Positions 1 through 10,545 are shown, counted from the first letter of the stretch. The stretch is DNA of 64,000 nucleotides from Ichthyophis bannanicus (GCA_033557465.1 CM066033.1:593370438-593434437), one strand, 5' to 3'. Notes: generated from the sequence alone by a model not told the origin. Translations and numbers: made by a program.

Positions 1-2
1 AG

Positions 3-1772
3 TCTCCTTGCGGATCTCCGGAAAAGAGAGCGGCGATAGAGATCACACTTTCAAGGCTCAGGGCACTCGGAGCGGTATCCCCCGTCCCACCGCACCAATG
101 CGGTTCCGGTCGATACTCAATTTATTTCGTAGTACCAAAGAAGGAAAGTTCCTTTCGGCCTATCCTAGATCTAAAGCAAGTCAATCGCTCCCTAAAAGTG
201 CCTCATTTTCAGATGGAAACCCTGAAGTCCATCATCGTGGCCGTAAGGAGCGGGGAGTTCCTGACATCCTTGGACCTGACGGAAGCCTACCTACACATCC
301 CGGTTCGAAGCTCTCACCAGCAATTCCTGAGATTTGTGGTACCAAAAGGTCATTTTCAATTCAGGGCTCTACCCTTCGGCCTAGCGATGGCCCCGAGGAC
401 CTTCACCAAGATAATGGTAGTGGTGGCGGCGGCCCTCAGGAAAGAGGGAATCTTGGTTCACCCCTACCTGGATGATTGGCTGATCCGGGCGAAGTCGGAA
501 GAGGAGAGTCGCTCTACCACTGCCAGAGTGGTGGAAGTCCTGGAAGAGTTAGGATGGGTCATCAATCGGGCAAAGAGCAGGTTGGTACCCTCTCAAGAGC
601 TCGAGTACCTCGGAGCGAGATTCGACACCAGTATAGGAAGAGTTTTTCTGTCCAAAAAGAGGGCAAGGGATCTAAGGATCCTGGTGGAACAATTCCTGGC
701 CAGACGGAACCCTACGGCGTGGCATTACCTCCAAGTGCTGGGAACCATGGCGGCAACTATAGAGGTAGTCCCATGGGCCAGAGCTCACATGCGTCCCCTA
801 CAGCGGGCCCTGTTGCGGCGGTGGTCTCACCAACTTCACCCGCTAGCTATACGACTACCTTGTGCTCCTCGCACCAAGAGTGCACTTCAGTGGTGGCGGT
901 ATTCTCGGAATCTGGACCGCGGGATGCCCCTCAAAACACCTCATTGGGTACTGCTGACGACTGATGCAAGTCTGGCGGGCTGGGGAGCACATTGCGAGGA
1001 TCAGTTCGCCCAGGGTCTGTGGACCCCCGTGGAAGCCCATTGGTCCATCAACAGACTGGAGCTGCGAGCGGTAACCTTGGCGCTAAGGGCTCTCGAGCCC
1101 TTAGTCCACCAGAGGGCAGTTCGCGTCTTCTCAGACAACGTCACCGCGGTGGCCTACATCAATCGCCAGGGAGGCACAAGCAGCCCCTCCTTGGAGAAAG
1201 AGGCACACAGTCTGTTCCGGTGGGCCAAGGACAAGTTATTGGCTCTCTCGGCTCAACATGTGGCCGGAACGGACAACTCTACGGCTGATTACCTCAGCAG
1301 GTTCAGGATCGACCACGGGGAGTGGGAACTGAACCAGGAGGGGTTCGATCAGGTAGTAGCCATTTGGGGTCCTCCGGTCATGGACCTCATGGCAAGGTAT
1401 GCTTCGGCCAAGGCAAGCAGATTCTTCAGTTGAAGGAAGGAAAGGATGTCCGAAGGCCTAGACGCTCTGGCCCAGAGGTGGCCCTCGGAGGGCCTCCTGT
1501 ACGTATTCCCCCCTTGGGCCCTCATAGGAAGGCTCCTGCAGCGAGTGGAAGCCCACCGAGGTCTGGTAGTTCTCATTGCTCCGGATTGGCCCCGGCGCCC
1601 CTGGTATGCGGACCTAGTGAGGTTATCGGTCGACCGCCCCTGGCGTCTCCCCTGCAGAAAGGACCTCTTGAGACAGGGGCCGGTGCTCATGCCGCACGTG
1701 GATCGATTCTTGCTTACGGCCTGGCTATTGAAAGGACGCGGCTTCGGAAGAGGGGATACTCGGGTTCGGTAA
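3..1772 (+). pseudogene. DIRS-A RT / RNase H / methyltransferase-like ORF with one premature stop
   Basis: One frame is open from position 3 to 1772 except for a TGA at 1431-1433. RT motifs in order: VPKK..FRPILDL, SLDLTEAYLHIP, LPFGLA and the catalytic YLDDW near 462-476. RNase H follows with TTDAS, NRLELRA, FSDN and DNSTADYLSR, so the acidic residues are present. After the stop the frame continues through LLYVFPPWALI and VLIAPDWPRRPW, the segment annotated as methyltransferase-like in DIRS elements. Copy B has an arginine codon at the site of the TGA, so the stop fits C-to-T decay at a CpG. The protein would copy the element's RNA. The start lies left of the window. Confidence 0.87.
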
Positions 1773-2785
1773 TCTCCACCTTATTGAGCTCACGAAAGCG
1801 TTCGACCTGTCTCTCCTACATACGAGTCTGGCGCATATTTGAAGCCTGGTGCGAGGAGCGCCAGAAGAAACCTCTCTCGGCCTCTGTCCCGGAGGTTCTA
1901 GACTTCTTACAGGCGGGGTTTGGGAAGGGCCTAGCGCACAGCTCCTTGCGGGTCCAGCTAGACGCTCTCTCTTGTTACAGAGGTAAGGTACGTGGCAAGC
2001 CCTTAGGGGACCACGCGGACGTTTCCAGGTTTCTAAGAGCTGTCCGGCGTCTGCGCCCGCAGCAAAGGTCGGTGATCCCGCCTTGGGATCTCAATCAGGT
2101 GTTAAATGCCTTGACCAGGGAGCCCTTCGAGCCGGCTAAGAGAGCTTCCCTAAAGGACCTAACTCTCAAGATGGTCTTTCTTGTGGCCATCTGCTCAGCC
2201 AGACGCGTCTCCGAACTGCAAGCTTTGTCTTCTCAGCCCCCCTTTCTCTCGTTCTCCAAAGATAAGGTGGTTTTGCGGACGGTTCCTTCCTTCTTACCCA
2301 AGGTCATCTCGCCTTTCCATGTGAATCAGTCAGTGACGCTCCCGGCCTTCTCGGCAGAGGGACAAGAGGCTCAGGCCGGAAAGTTGCGTCTCCTGGACGT
2401 TAGGAGAGCGCTGAAGCTTTATCTCTCGCGTACGGCGCCCTTCCGGAAGTCAGAGCGTCTATTCATTCTATTTGGAGGGCCCCATAAGGGGGAGGCCGCG
2501 GCAAAGGCGTCTATCTCTAGGTGGATCAAGGAAGCGATTGCGTCGGCCTATATCCTGAAGGGGAAACAGGTTCCAGGAGGTCTGCGCGCACATTTGACGC
2601 GGTCGCAAGCTACTTCTTGGGCGGAGTATAGCTTAGTTCCGCCCCTGGACATTTGCCGAGCGGCCACCTGGTCTTCACTGCATACCTTCTCCAAACACTA
2701 CAGGCTGGATGTGCAGAGATCAGCAGATACTTGTTTTGGGGAAGCAGTACTCCGGTCCGGAATAGCGAAACCCGCCCAAGCTTGA
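1322..2785 (+). CDS. DIRS-A tyrosine recombinase (YR) ORF
   Basis: This ORF is open for 487 codons and overlaps the RT ORF in another frame. The part up to about 1690 is probably a shadow of RT/MT coding, and the recognisable YR protein starts near the motif AYGLAIERTRLRKRGY. The catalytic set is visible: R in SARRVSELQAL, H-x-x-R in AHLTRSQA, and the nucleophile Y in SKHYRLD (codon 2699-2701). The enzyme integrates a circular DNA intermediate, so DIRS elements need no integrase and leave no classical target duplication. The ORF appears intact. The true start is uncertain; in DIRS elements YR may be made from an overlapping frame. Confidence 0.82.
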   Translation: MGTEPGGVRSGSSHLGSSGHGPHGKVCFGQGKQILQLKEGKDVRRPRRSGPEVALGGPPVRIPPLGPHRKAPAASGSPPRSGSSHCSGLAPAPLVCGPSEVIGRPPLASPLQKGPLETGAGAHAARGSILAYGLAIERTRLRKRGYSGSVISTLLSSRKRSTCLSYIRVWRIFEAWCEERQKKPLSASVPEVLDFLQAGFGKGLAHSSLRVQLDALSCYRGKVRGKPLGDHADVSRFLRAVRRLRPQQRSVIPPWDLNQVLNALTREPFEPAKRASLKDLTLKMVFLVAICSARRVSELQALSSQPPFLSFSKDKVVLRTVPSFLPKVISPFHVNQSVTLPAFSAEGQEAQAGKLRLLDVRRALKLYLSRTAPFRKSERLFILFGGPHKGEAAAKASISRWIKEAIASAYILKGKQVPGGLRAHLTRSQATSWAEYSLVPPLDICRAATWSSLHTFSKHYRLDVQRSADTCFGEAVLRSGIAKPAQA

Positions 2786-2800
2786 ACTGCTCTGTTACAT

Positions 2801-2898
2801 CCCAGAAGTAAGGGACTGGACTGGAGTGACGATAAGGAAGAATTAATTAGACCTTACCTGCTAATTAGTGTTCCTGAAGGAACGACAGTCCAGTCCCT
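2801..2898. repeat. DIRS-A internal complementary region
   Basis: The block starts 16 bp after the YR stop. Bases 2838-2898 are a perfect 61-bp reverse complement of the right terminus at 3329-3389. The preceding motif CCCAGAAGTAAGGGACTGGA (2801-2820) also occurs in direct orientation at 3320. In DIRS elements such a region pairs with both ends and templates circle closure. The left terminus is not in the window, so that half cannot be tested. Confidence 0.82.
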
Positions 2899-3319
2899 GT
2901 TCCCTCCCAGTTTCGGCTTGTATCTGAGTATTTCAGGGACCACGTGAGGAGCGCTGGACCGAAGTCTGAACCGAAGGACAACATAAGGGTCCTTGAAGCT
3001 AACCAAGAAATTTGTGGAGAAGGAAACGCCGGGCATGGAGTCTTCCGTCCCTTTCACTCCCTCTCTCCTCCCCCTCTCTCTCCTTCTACCTTCTGCAGTT
3101 GGAAGAGGGAGGGTGGGGGATATGCTCCTAAGATTTATTATTTTGCTGTGTTTCCTAATTTTGTTGGGTTTTGTTTTGGTTGTTTAATGTTTTCGGTTTC
3201 TAGTTAAAACTACTTGTCATTATAATACTGGGATTAGTGGGTGGTGCCACTGGTATTTATCCCGTCCCATCCTCAAAAGGATTGACTCAGCCTCCAAGCT
3301 GCTGGAAGGGTTACGCAAC

Positions 3320-3389
3320 CCAGAAGTAAGGGACTGGACTGTCGTTCCTTCAGGAACACTAATTAGCAGGTAAGGTCTAATTAATTCTT
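3320..3389 (+). repeat. DIRS-A right terminal repeat
   Basis: Right end of copy A, complementary over 61 bp to 2838-2898. It contains AGCAGGTAAGG, a strong splice-donor-like string that recurs at other DIRS right ends in this window. PiggyBac coding sequence starts within a few bases of its end. Confidence 0.75.
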
Positions 3390-4478
3390 TTTGGCATTTT
3401 GCTCCTCAGTGGATACCACCAGTTGCCCAAAGAAAGTCACTATTGGTCGACTGCCGAGGATTTGAGCAATAATATTGTCCCAAAGATAATGAGTCAAAAA
3501 CGTTTCCGGGATTTGAAAACGTACTTCCACATTGTTGATAATCTCAATTTGCAACCTGGAAAAGTAGCAAAAATTGAGCCATTTTACGATCACCTCACAG
3601 CACAGTTTGTGAAAGTCGGTGGAGTGTTCAGTGAAAACTTGAGTATTGATGAATCAATGGTGCCATATTACAGGCACCACAGTTGCAAAATGTTTATTCG
3701 AGGTAAGCCAATTCGATTTGGTTACAAAGTGTGGATGTTGTGCTGCCCTGCTGGGTATCCATTTTCGATGCAAATTTACACTGGTGCCAAGGAAAAAGAT
3801 GGTCCTCAGTACAATGTTCCACTTGGCACTAGAGTTGTTCTTGATTTGATATCAGTTGTTGAAAATCCAAATCATCACAGCTTGTTTTTTGACAACTGTT
3901 TCACTTCATATGATCTCATGATTGATCTGAAAGCAAAAGGCTTTCGTGCTGTTGGAACTGTTCGTGAAAACCGTACCAGCAAGTGCCCCTTGGTTTCTTC
4001 AAAGGAGCTTGCCAAAAAGCCTCGTGGCGAATATGATTACCGTGGTGATGGTAATGTGGTGTGTGTCCGTTGGAATGACAACAGTGTGGTTACAGTCATG
4101 TCAAATTGGATGCAGCCAAAACCTCTTCAAAATGCCAATCGATATTCTGTCAAACAAAAGCAAAAAATCATTATCAAGCAGCCAAAATTGATTGGAGCTT
4201 ATAACCAAAGTATGGGTGGTGTCGACTTGTTAGATCGTTTGCTAGGTAGCTACCGTCCTAAATTACGAAGCAAAAAATGGTGGTGGAATTTGTTTGCCAA
4301 TGGTCTAAATATGGCCGTTTGTTGCTGCCTGGCGTTTGCAATGTCATCTTTTGGGCAAACAAGCCCTGAGTCACTTGGATTTCCGCCGCGAGGTTGCTTT
4401 GATGGCTATGAAAGTTGGACTCGAAGGCTATCGTTCTCGAAAAGGTGGCCCAACAGCTTCGATTCCCTCTGCTATTAA
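3388..4478 (+). pseudogene. piggyBac transposase, N-terminally truncated, frameshifted at C-terminus
   Basis: The reading frame runs from the DIRS-A junction through FGILLLSGYHQLP to 4478. All three catalytic aspartates of the DDE_Tnp_1_7 fold are visible: SIDESM (near 3644), FFDNCFTSYD (near 3888) and MGGVDLLDR (near 4212). Near 4440 the frame shifts. Another frame continues as a Cys-rich tail (CCIVCS, then CQFCGKRLHEKCFPDFH at about 4528-4610) with one in-frame stop, which matches the zinc-binding end of piggyBac transposases. It cut and pasted at TTAA when functional. About 200 N-terminal residues are missing from the window. Confidence 0.88.
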
Positions 4479-4882
4479 CAGCTTCAGCTAACACCAGTCA
4501 CTATTTGTCTTCTACAAGCCAAGGTTGTTGCATTGTCTGCTCGAAGAATACAAAAAAATGATGCCAGTTTTGTGGCAAGCGTCTGCACGAGAAGTGTTTT
4601 CCGGATTTTCACTCTCGCTGAAATTTTCCCTTCAAGCTTTATTCTGTACAGTCATCTCCGTTTGTGTCTAATTACTTTTAAAAATTGCTTAATTGAAGTA
4701 TTTGTTTCCAGTTTACGATATTCAATAAAAAAAGCAATTAAAAGTTTTGAAAAAATGACGCTTGGAGGGGCCAACGTTCCACAAATGGAACATGCTTTTT
4801 CCTAGGAAGTACATATCCAAATTAGCTGAAAATTTATATTTGACATATTTACATATAGTGTACTAAAATACATAACAATTAA
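3390..4882 (+). mobile_element. piggyBac DNA transposon, 3' part
   Basis: The body of a piggyBac gene plus 3' flank. The 5' half is missing because DIRS-A begins where the ORF is cut. The right end is unclear. A TTAA, the target used by piggyBac, occurs at 4879-4882 shortly before DIRS-B coding sequence begins, but no clear terminal repeat was seen there. The boundary is inferred. Confidence 0.65.
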
Positions 4883-4944
4883 GTATTAGAAGCAATTGCT
4901 TCTATGAGTGGCCTCTCAAAGGTTAAGCAGATGATTCAGGATGA

Positions 4945-5694
4945 ATGGGATGTGCCAGAGGCAGGCTTGCGTGGTGTGAGGTCCATGAATCATCTCTATC
5001 CCTTGGCGGATCAGTTGAAGGTAGTGCAGCTTTGAAGGACGTACAGGTTCGGAAGGTGGACGCCTTATTGAAGCAAGCTTTTGAGGTTAATGCTCTAGCT
5101 CTACAGGCCTCTGTTTGTGGAGCTTGGGTGGCAAGAGCATGCCTTCGCTGGTCGCAGCGTTTGCAGCAGCCAGTTCAGCAAACGCAGGAGCAGCTAGCTG
5201 ATGTGACAAGACTAGAGTCAGGTTCCGCATAGTTGGCCGATGTCCACTATGATCTTATTAGAGGTTTGGCGAATAGCATGGCTTCCTTGGTTGCCACATG
5301 CCGCTATCTTTGGCTCAGGAACTGGGTGGCGGATAGTTCCTCCAAGTCGCATCTTAGCAAGCTTTCTTTTAAGGGGAAGCTGTTGTTTGGAGAAGATCTT
5401 GATAAGCTGGTCAAGGATTTGGGGGATTCTAAAGGAGGTTGCTTGCTGGAGGATAAACCGAAGCAGGTCCGAGCTCCGTTACCTGCCCCTGGGCAACCTC
5501 GGGATTTCGGGTGTTTTCGTACCTCCCATTTGGGAGGTTTTCAAAGAGGACGGTTTTCCTCTCAAGGTCAAAGTTTTAGAGGATTCCGGGGAGCGGGCAG
5601 AGGATTTGCTATTCCCTCTTCCTCAGCTTTTCGGAAAGCACAATTAAGTGAGGTGGACCCAGGCAGGAATTCAGCCGGTAGGGGGTCCAGATAA
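4945..5694 (+). pseudogene. DIRS-B gag-like ORF, C-terminal part
   Basis: One frame is open from 4945 to 5694 except for a TAG at 5230-5232. The protein is rich in Ala, Gln and Leu, then becomes a basic Gly/Phe/Arg/Ser-rich tail (GGFQRGRFSSQGQ, FRGFRGAGRGF), suggestive of RNA binding. Upstream of about 5030 the original frame seems to be a different one (KQMIQDEWDVPEAGLRG), so a frameshift is likely. Gag is inferred from its place before RT and from similarity to the gag parts of the other DIRS copies. Confidence 0.6.
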
Positions 5695-5745
5695 CATCCA
5701 ATCAGTGGGTGTTGGAGGTCGTTCGCGAAGCTTATTGTCTCTAGT

Positions 5746-7455
5746 TTGCCCGTCCGGTGGTCGACTCTTTTGTCACTGTGCAGGGGGCGAGAAAGGACGA
5801 TTGCAGTACGGGAGACTTTGGCTCGTCTTTTGCAGCTGGGAGCAGTGGTTCCGGTTCCGCGAGAGCATTACAGTATCGGTCGATACTCAATTTATTTCAT
5901 GGTGCCAAAGAGAGACGGGGCCTTCCAACCAATTCTGGATCTCAAGGGGGTAAACCGCTGTTTGCAGGTACCTCATTTCTGAATGGAGACCTTATGTTCA
6001 GTTATAGTGGCGATTCGTCAATGGGAGTTCTTGACGTCTCTCGATCTCACCGAAGCATATTTACACATTCCGATCAGGCCAGATCATCGGAGGTTTCTAG
6101 GATTTGCGCTACCGTGGGGGCATTTTCAGTTTCAGGTGTTGCCCTTCGGTCTAGCGGCGGCTCCTCAAAAGGAGGGAGTATTATTTCATCCCTATCTCGA
6201 CAACTAGTTGATTTGGGCAAAGTCCAGGGCCGAGAGTGTGCGAGTGACAGACAGAGTGGTAGAGCTCCTGCAGAGTCTTGGTTGGGTGGTCAATACAGCC
6301 AAGAGCCGATTGGTTCCGACACAAGTTCTAGAGTATTTGGGAGTTTGCTTCGACACTCGTGTGGGATCGGTTTTCCTGCCGGATCTCCGAGCCCAGGGCC
6401 TGGGGCTTCTGGTGCTCAATTTTTTTAGGACTCCTGCACCATCGGCCTGGCACTATATCCGCATGTTAGGTACAATGGTGGAGACTCTGGAAGTTGTGCC
6501 ATGGGCTAGAGCTCACATGCGTCCCTTACAGAGGTCGCTGCTCCGTCGATGGTCTCACCAGAATGACTCTCTGTCCAAGCGCCTCCCCTGTCCATTGCAG
6601 ACCAGGAAGTCTCTTCAATGTTGGCTTCGTCCACAGAATCTCGTGGTGGGCATGCCTCTCGAACAACCACAGTGGATGCCAGTCTCGCAGGTTGGGGAGC
6701 TTATTGCTGAGAGCTCCTCGCGCAAGGCTGCTGGTCCGAGCAGGAAGCCAAATGGTCCATCAATCGACTGGAGTTGCGAGCGGTAGCTCTAGCGCTTCGG
6801 GCCTTCGAATCCACCTTACGGGGACGAGTGGTTCGAGTGCTCTCGGACAGTGCCGCGACGGTTGCGTACCTCAATCATCAATGGGGCATGGGAAGCGCGG
6901 CTCTGGAAAAGGAGACGGAAAGTCTCTTCAATTGGGTAGAGCATCGGCTTCAGGATGTCGGTGGCGCGCATTGCGGGAATGGACAACGTGACTGCGGACT
7001 TTCTCAGCTGGGTTCCAGTGGATCCCGGAGAATGGGAGCTTCATCAGGAGGTGTTTGCTCAGATTGTCCTCAAGTGGGGATCTCCGGTTATGGATCTCAT
7101 GGCGATCTTTCGGTCGGCCAAAGCCAGTCGCTTTTACAGCAGACGACGAGAACGAATGTCGGAAGATCTAGATGCCTTACTCCAACATTGGCCCATTCAC
7201 GGTCTTATCTACGTTTTTCCCCCTTGGGCGCTCATGGGACAAGTGGTGCAGCGCATCAAGGATCATTGGGGAAGAGTGGCTCTAGTAGCTCCAGATTGGC
7301 TTCGTCGTCCATGGTATGCCAATCGGGTGTGTCTGCTCGACAGGGAACCATGGCGGATGCCGCTAAGGGAGGATCTGCTGCTTCAGGGTCCTCTACGAAT
7401 GCCTCAGGTACATCGGTTCTCACTTACGGCTTGGCCATTGAAAGGGCTCGGTTAA
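5746..7455 (+). pseudogene. DIRS-B RT / RNase H / MT-like pseudogene
   Basis: RT motifs YFMVPKRDGAFQPILDL, SLDLTEAYLHIP and LPFGLA are present, interrupted by a TGA at 5980-5982. About 14 residues present in copy A between LPFGLA and the active site are missing. The active site reads YLDN instead of YLDD and is followed by a TAG at 6205-6207 where A has Trp. RNase H fragments (ELRAVALALRAFES, VLSDSAATVAYLN) lie in another frame from about 6768. The MT-like segment (GLIYVFPPWAL, VALVAPDWLRRPW) runs to 7455. The catalytic Asp-to-Asn change alone would kill the enzyme. Confidence 0.82.
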
Positions 7456-8426
7456 GGAAGAAGGGTTATTCCAAGGTGATGATTGACACCTTGCTTCGGG
7501 CCAGAAAGAGGTCCACTTCCTTAGCATATGTGCGCGTCTGGTGTGTTTTTGTGGACTGGTGTACTCAATGTCGGTTTCGCCCGGCCTCAGTATCTGTACC
7601 GACAGTGTTGAGTTTCTTGAAAGACTGGTTCGATAAGGGATTGGCTGCCAGTTCGTTAAGGGTGCAGTTGGCAGCTATTTCTTGTTATCGAGGAGAGGTG
7701 CAAGGAGTTCCTTTGGGGGTCCATGCACATGTTGTCCGTTTCTTGAGAGCGGTATCCCATCTACATTCTTCGTGCAGTGTGTTTTCTTCTCCATGGGATC
7801 TCAAACTGGCTTTAGGAGCCTTGACAAGGGAGCTTTTTGAGCCTTTGCATCAGGCTCCCCTAAAGGATTTGACTTTGAAGACAATATTTTTGATAGCCAT
7901 TTGCTCTGCACATCGAATCTCTGAGTTGCAAGCTTTGTCCTGTCGGGAACCGTTTCTGACTTTTTCTAGGGAAAAAGTGGTGGTGTGTCCCGTACCGTCT
8001 TTCCTACCAAAGGTAGTTTCACCATTTCATGTGAATCAGTCGGTCTCTTCGCCCATTTTGGGTATTTCGGGGGAGACCGCGTTGGACCGTAATTTGCGTT
8101 TGTTAGACATTAAGAGGGTACTTCGGTGATACTTGAAGGTCTCTGAGTCCTTCCGCAAATTTGACTGTTTGTTCGTTCTCTTTGGAGGGCCGCGTAAAGG
8201 TGAAGCAGTGGCCAAAGCTTCAATTTCCAGATGGGTTCGTGAAGCAATAGCGTCCGTTTATATCTTGCAAGATCGTCAGGTGCCCTTGGGGCTGCGGGCT
8301 CATTCTACTAGAGCGCAAGCAGCTTCGTGGACGGAGCATAGCTTAGTTCTGCCGGTTGAGATTTGCAGAGCAGCCACTTGGTCTTCCTTGCATACTTTTA
8401 GTAAACATTACCGCCTGGCTATTTAA
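7420..8426 (+). pseudogene. DIRS-B tyrosine recombinase pseudogene
   Basis: Begins near AYGLAIERARLRKKGY, as in copy A, and continues to a TGA at 8127-8129 where A has an open codon. The same frame then runs to 8426. Catalytic positions are still readable: R in SAHRISELQAL, H-x-x-R in AHSTRAQA and Y in SKHYRLA. The C-terminus ends soon after the Tyr, shorter than in A. Confidence 0.8.
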
Positions 8427-8504
8427 GCGGCGAGAGATGCCTGTTTCGGGTTTGGCGGTTTTGCGGTCTGGGTGGATAGGTCCCTCCCAATAGTTTACTG
8501 TTCT

Positions 8505-9035
8505 GTTACATCCCAGAGGTGAGGGACTTAACTGGATGGATGATAAGGAAATAGAAATTAGACTTACCTGCTGGTTGTTGTTCCTTGAGGAACTCCAGTT
8601 CAGTCCCGATTCCTGCCCGGGGGTCTTTTGGTCAGTTTCCGCAAAGCCTGCTTTGTGATGCGCAGTGACTACAATCCAGTAGGAGAAGTTCAGCAAATGT
8701 GGTCTGTATTCAGGCAAAGTATACTTTGTATTCTTTCTTCTCTCTCCTTTCTGTTCTATTTTTGCAAACGGGAGAGGGAGAGTTATCCTCTCATTTACGG
8801 GGTTTTAGTTCAGTGTTAGAGTTAAATTGTATTTAATATTGTAGCTACTTATTTGTTGCTCCTTTTGAGTCTGCTTTGTCATTAGATCACTGGAAACTGG
8901 TGGGAGATGCCAGCAGGATATCTACAGTGTTGTCACAGTTCTGACATGCCCAGTCTCCATGCTGCGGCAAGAGTTGCACAACCCAGAGGTGAGAGACTGA
9001 ACTGGAGTTCAATTAGCAGGTAAGTCTAATTTCTC
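8505..9035. repeat. DIRS-B internal complementary region and right terminus
   Basis: Bases ~8508-8606 resemble the DIRS-A internal complementary region (CCCAGAGGTGAGGGACTTAA). They are inversely complementary to the right end at ~8994-9035, which has lost roughly 18 bp in the middle. The right end again contains AGCAGGTAAGTCTAATTTCT, with a canonical CAG|GTAAGT. Between the two lies about 390 bp of non-coding, pyrimidine-rich DNA. Confidence 0.72.
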
Positions 9036-9047
9036 TTTGCTGCATAT

Positions 9048-9530
9048 CAGAAAAGTTATAATAGAATTAGAAAAGATACAGAGAAGAGGAAACAAAAAGA
9101 TAAGGGGGATGAAACGATACCCCTTTGAGGAAAGACTAATGAAGGTTAGGCTCTTTAGCTTGGAGAAGAGACGAGGGGAAATATGATAGAGTTCTATAAA
9201 ATCCTGAGTGGAATGGAATAGGTAAAAGCAAATCGATTATTTATTCTTTCAGAAAGTGCAGAGACCAGAACAAATAAGAGAGAATATTTTTTCATTCAAT
9301 GCATAATTGAACTTTGGAATTCTTCGCTGGACGATGTGGTAAAAGCAGGTAGCATAACTAGAATTAAGAAATTCCTGGAGGAAAGGTTCAAGACCATTAT
9401 TAGGGTTGCTGGAAAAGCCACACCTTTTGGGATCTTACGAGATACTTTGACCTGGCTTGGACACAGTTGGAAACAGGATACTGGGCGTGATGGACCTGTG
9501 GTCTGAACCAATATGACAGTTCTTATGTTC
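9048..9530 (+). mobile_element. CR1 LINE, old 3' fragment
   Basis: Matches the 3' end of the CR1 copy at 17224-20907: the RT tail (YPFEERL, RLFSLEKRRG), then the untranslated end with GGACCTGTGGTCTGAACCAATATGAC and a TTATGTTCTTA tail. CR1 elements end in a short tandem of this kind. It has many differences and indels and codes for nothing intact. Confidence 0.75.
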
Positions 9531-9944
9531 TTAATCTTTGAGGCAGAATGGCATACAGTTGATGTAAAGTCCTGGTTTATTTGCATAATTTGTTTTGGAA
9601 ATCTTACTTCTCTGTGGCATTCAAGGATTGATGTTCATAATTTCCAGCCCTGCCAACAGATAGGCAAGAATAAAGAGCAGAGAGGTTCTGGTGCCTTAAG
9701 CGGCCATATCATGTGTCTGAACCCATTTTATATACAAATGCAAATTTTTCTGAGTGTATCGTTTTCAGCAATTCTAATAACTTAGATGGACTATCTTACA
9801 ATCGGAGTAAACCTAGGTGGTAAAAACTAAGCTGGCTGGAATTGGGGCATGCAGCTTGATTGGCTAGTACTGACGACCAGTGCTGGTAGCCTCTCTCTTT
9901 TTTTTTTTTTAAAACACCCAGAAAGAATTCCCAGCAAGCGAATT
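9531..9944. other. Unassigned non-coding stretch
   Basis: AT-rich sequence between the CR1 tail and a DIRS gag remnant. No ORF, splice-flanked exon or repeat family recognised, apart from a run of T at about 9898-9910. Confidence 0.4.
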
Positions 9945-10340
9945 CTATGCAATGCTGACCCTGGATGGGGCTGCAGGAGTTGTTCTGTCTATTCTAGGGA
10001 CTCCTCTGATGAAATCCTCCATGCAGCAGGCTCCATCGGCCATGTGCTCCCAGTAGTGGGACCTCTGGGAAGAGGGAGAGCAGATCTTTGAAGTGCCCGT
10101 AGAGGGAGGAGAAGCTACTCTGTGAGCATGAGCACTCTGCAGGAAGCGTGAGGAAGAGAGGCAGAGTTCCTCCAGAATGCTTTGAGCTGGGGGGAGGATG
10201 GTGGTGGGAGATGGGGGCGGGAGACATGCTTGCGTACTTACTGCAGGAGATGTGATGACTAGGCCGCAGACAATGGATACAGACATGGTGCATGTCTGAG
10301 AGGGAGATGTTTTTGGAGCATTGAGGGCATTTTTAAAAAC
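9945..10340 (-). pseudogene. DIRS-H gag N-terminal fragment
   Basis: Read on the minus strand, the frame contains KCPQCSKNISLSDMHHVC and CLRPSHHISCSKY. This aligns with the zinc-binding start of the DIRS-C2 gag (KCTKCGGTISITDTHDWC, CLGPDHSITDC). The CxxC ... CxxC ... HxxxxC pattern is the evidence. C1 begins about 40 bp upstream of this gag start, so C1 probably inserted into the 5' leader of this older element. The rest of H was not identified. Confidence 0.6.
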
Positions 10341-10380
10341 CTGGTTTCTTGATTTTTGCCTTAACCTGCTTGTTATCAGT

Positions 10381-10545
10381 TATCTCCAGGAACAAGCAGG
10401 AATGTAGTCTCCACATATGGGTATCGTCGGCACCGATGGAGCCTGCGCGGGAATGCTCCCCAGCGTCCAATAGGAAAGCTTTTGGGAGCATCCCACAGTG
10501 CCTGCATGCTGCCTTCCCGCCTTTCCCAACTGTCCCTCTCCAGTT
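10381..10545. repeat. DIRS-C1 left inverted terminal repeat
   Basis: About 165 bp, inversely repeated at 13853-14014. Contains the family-specific stretch with CATATGGGTATCGTCGG and GGAGCATCCCACAGTG, followed by a pyrimidine-rich leader up to the gag ATG at 10782. It probably also serves as promoter and leader, by analogy with DIRS left ends. Confidence 0.82.

Larger units (their letters stand above)
1..3389 (+). mobile_element. DIRS-A: DIRS-like retrotransposon, cut by window start
   Basis: The order is RT, RNase H, methyltransferase-like segment and tyrosine recombinase, followed by an internal complementary region and a right terminus, which is the DIRS1-type plan. The left terminus and gag lie outside the window. 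Coding DNA is GC-rich and CpG-rich compared with copy B, and only one premature stop is visible, so this looks like the youngest DIRS here. The right end falls at about 3389, where piggyBac coding sequence begins in mid-ORF. I infer that A inserted into piggyBac. Confidence 0.88.
4890..9035 (+). mobile_element. DIRS-B: decayed DIRS-like element, 5' part missing
   Basis: Gag, RT, RNase H, MT-like and YR remnants in order, then an internal complementary region and right end of the same family as DIRS-A. The protein remnants are clearly alike, but the DNA is more AT-rich and carries several stops and a catalytic mutation, so this copy is older. It begins in mid-gag right after the piggyBac remnant. 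One explanation is that piggyBac had inserted into B's gag and DIRS-A later into piggyBac, which would leave B's 5' end beyond the window. Confidence 0.82.

Noticed and set aside
8..475. 155-codon ORF at the window start
   Set aside because: It overlaps the DIRS-A RT in another frame. The RT frame carries all motifs and is open from position 3.
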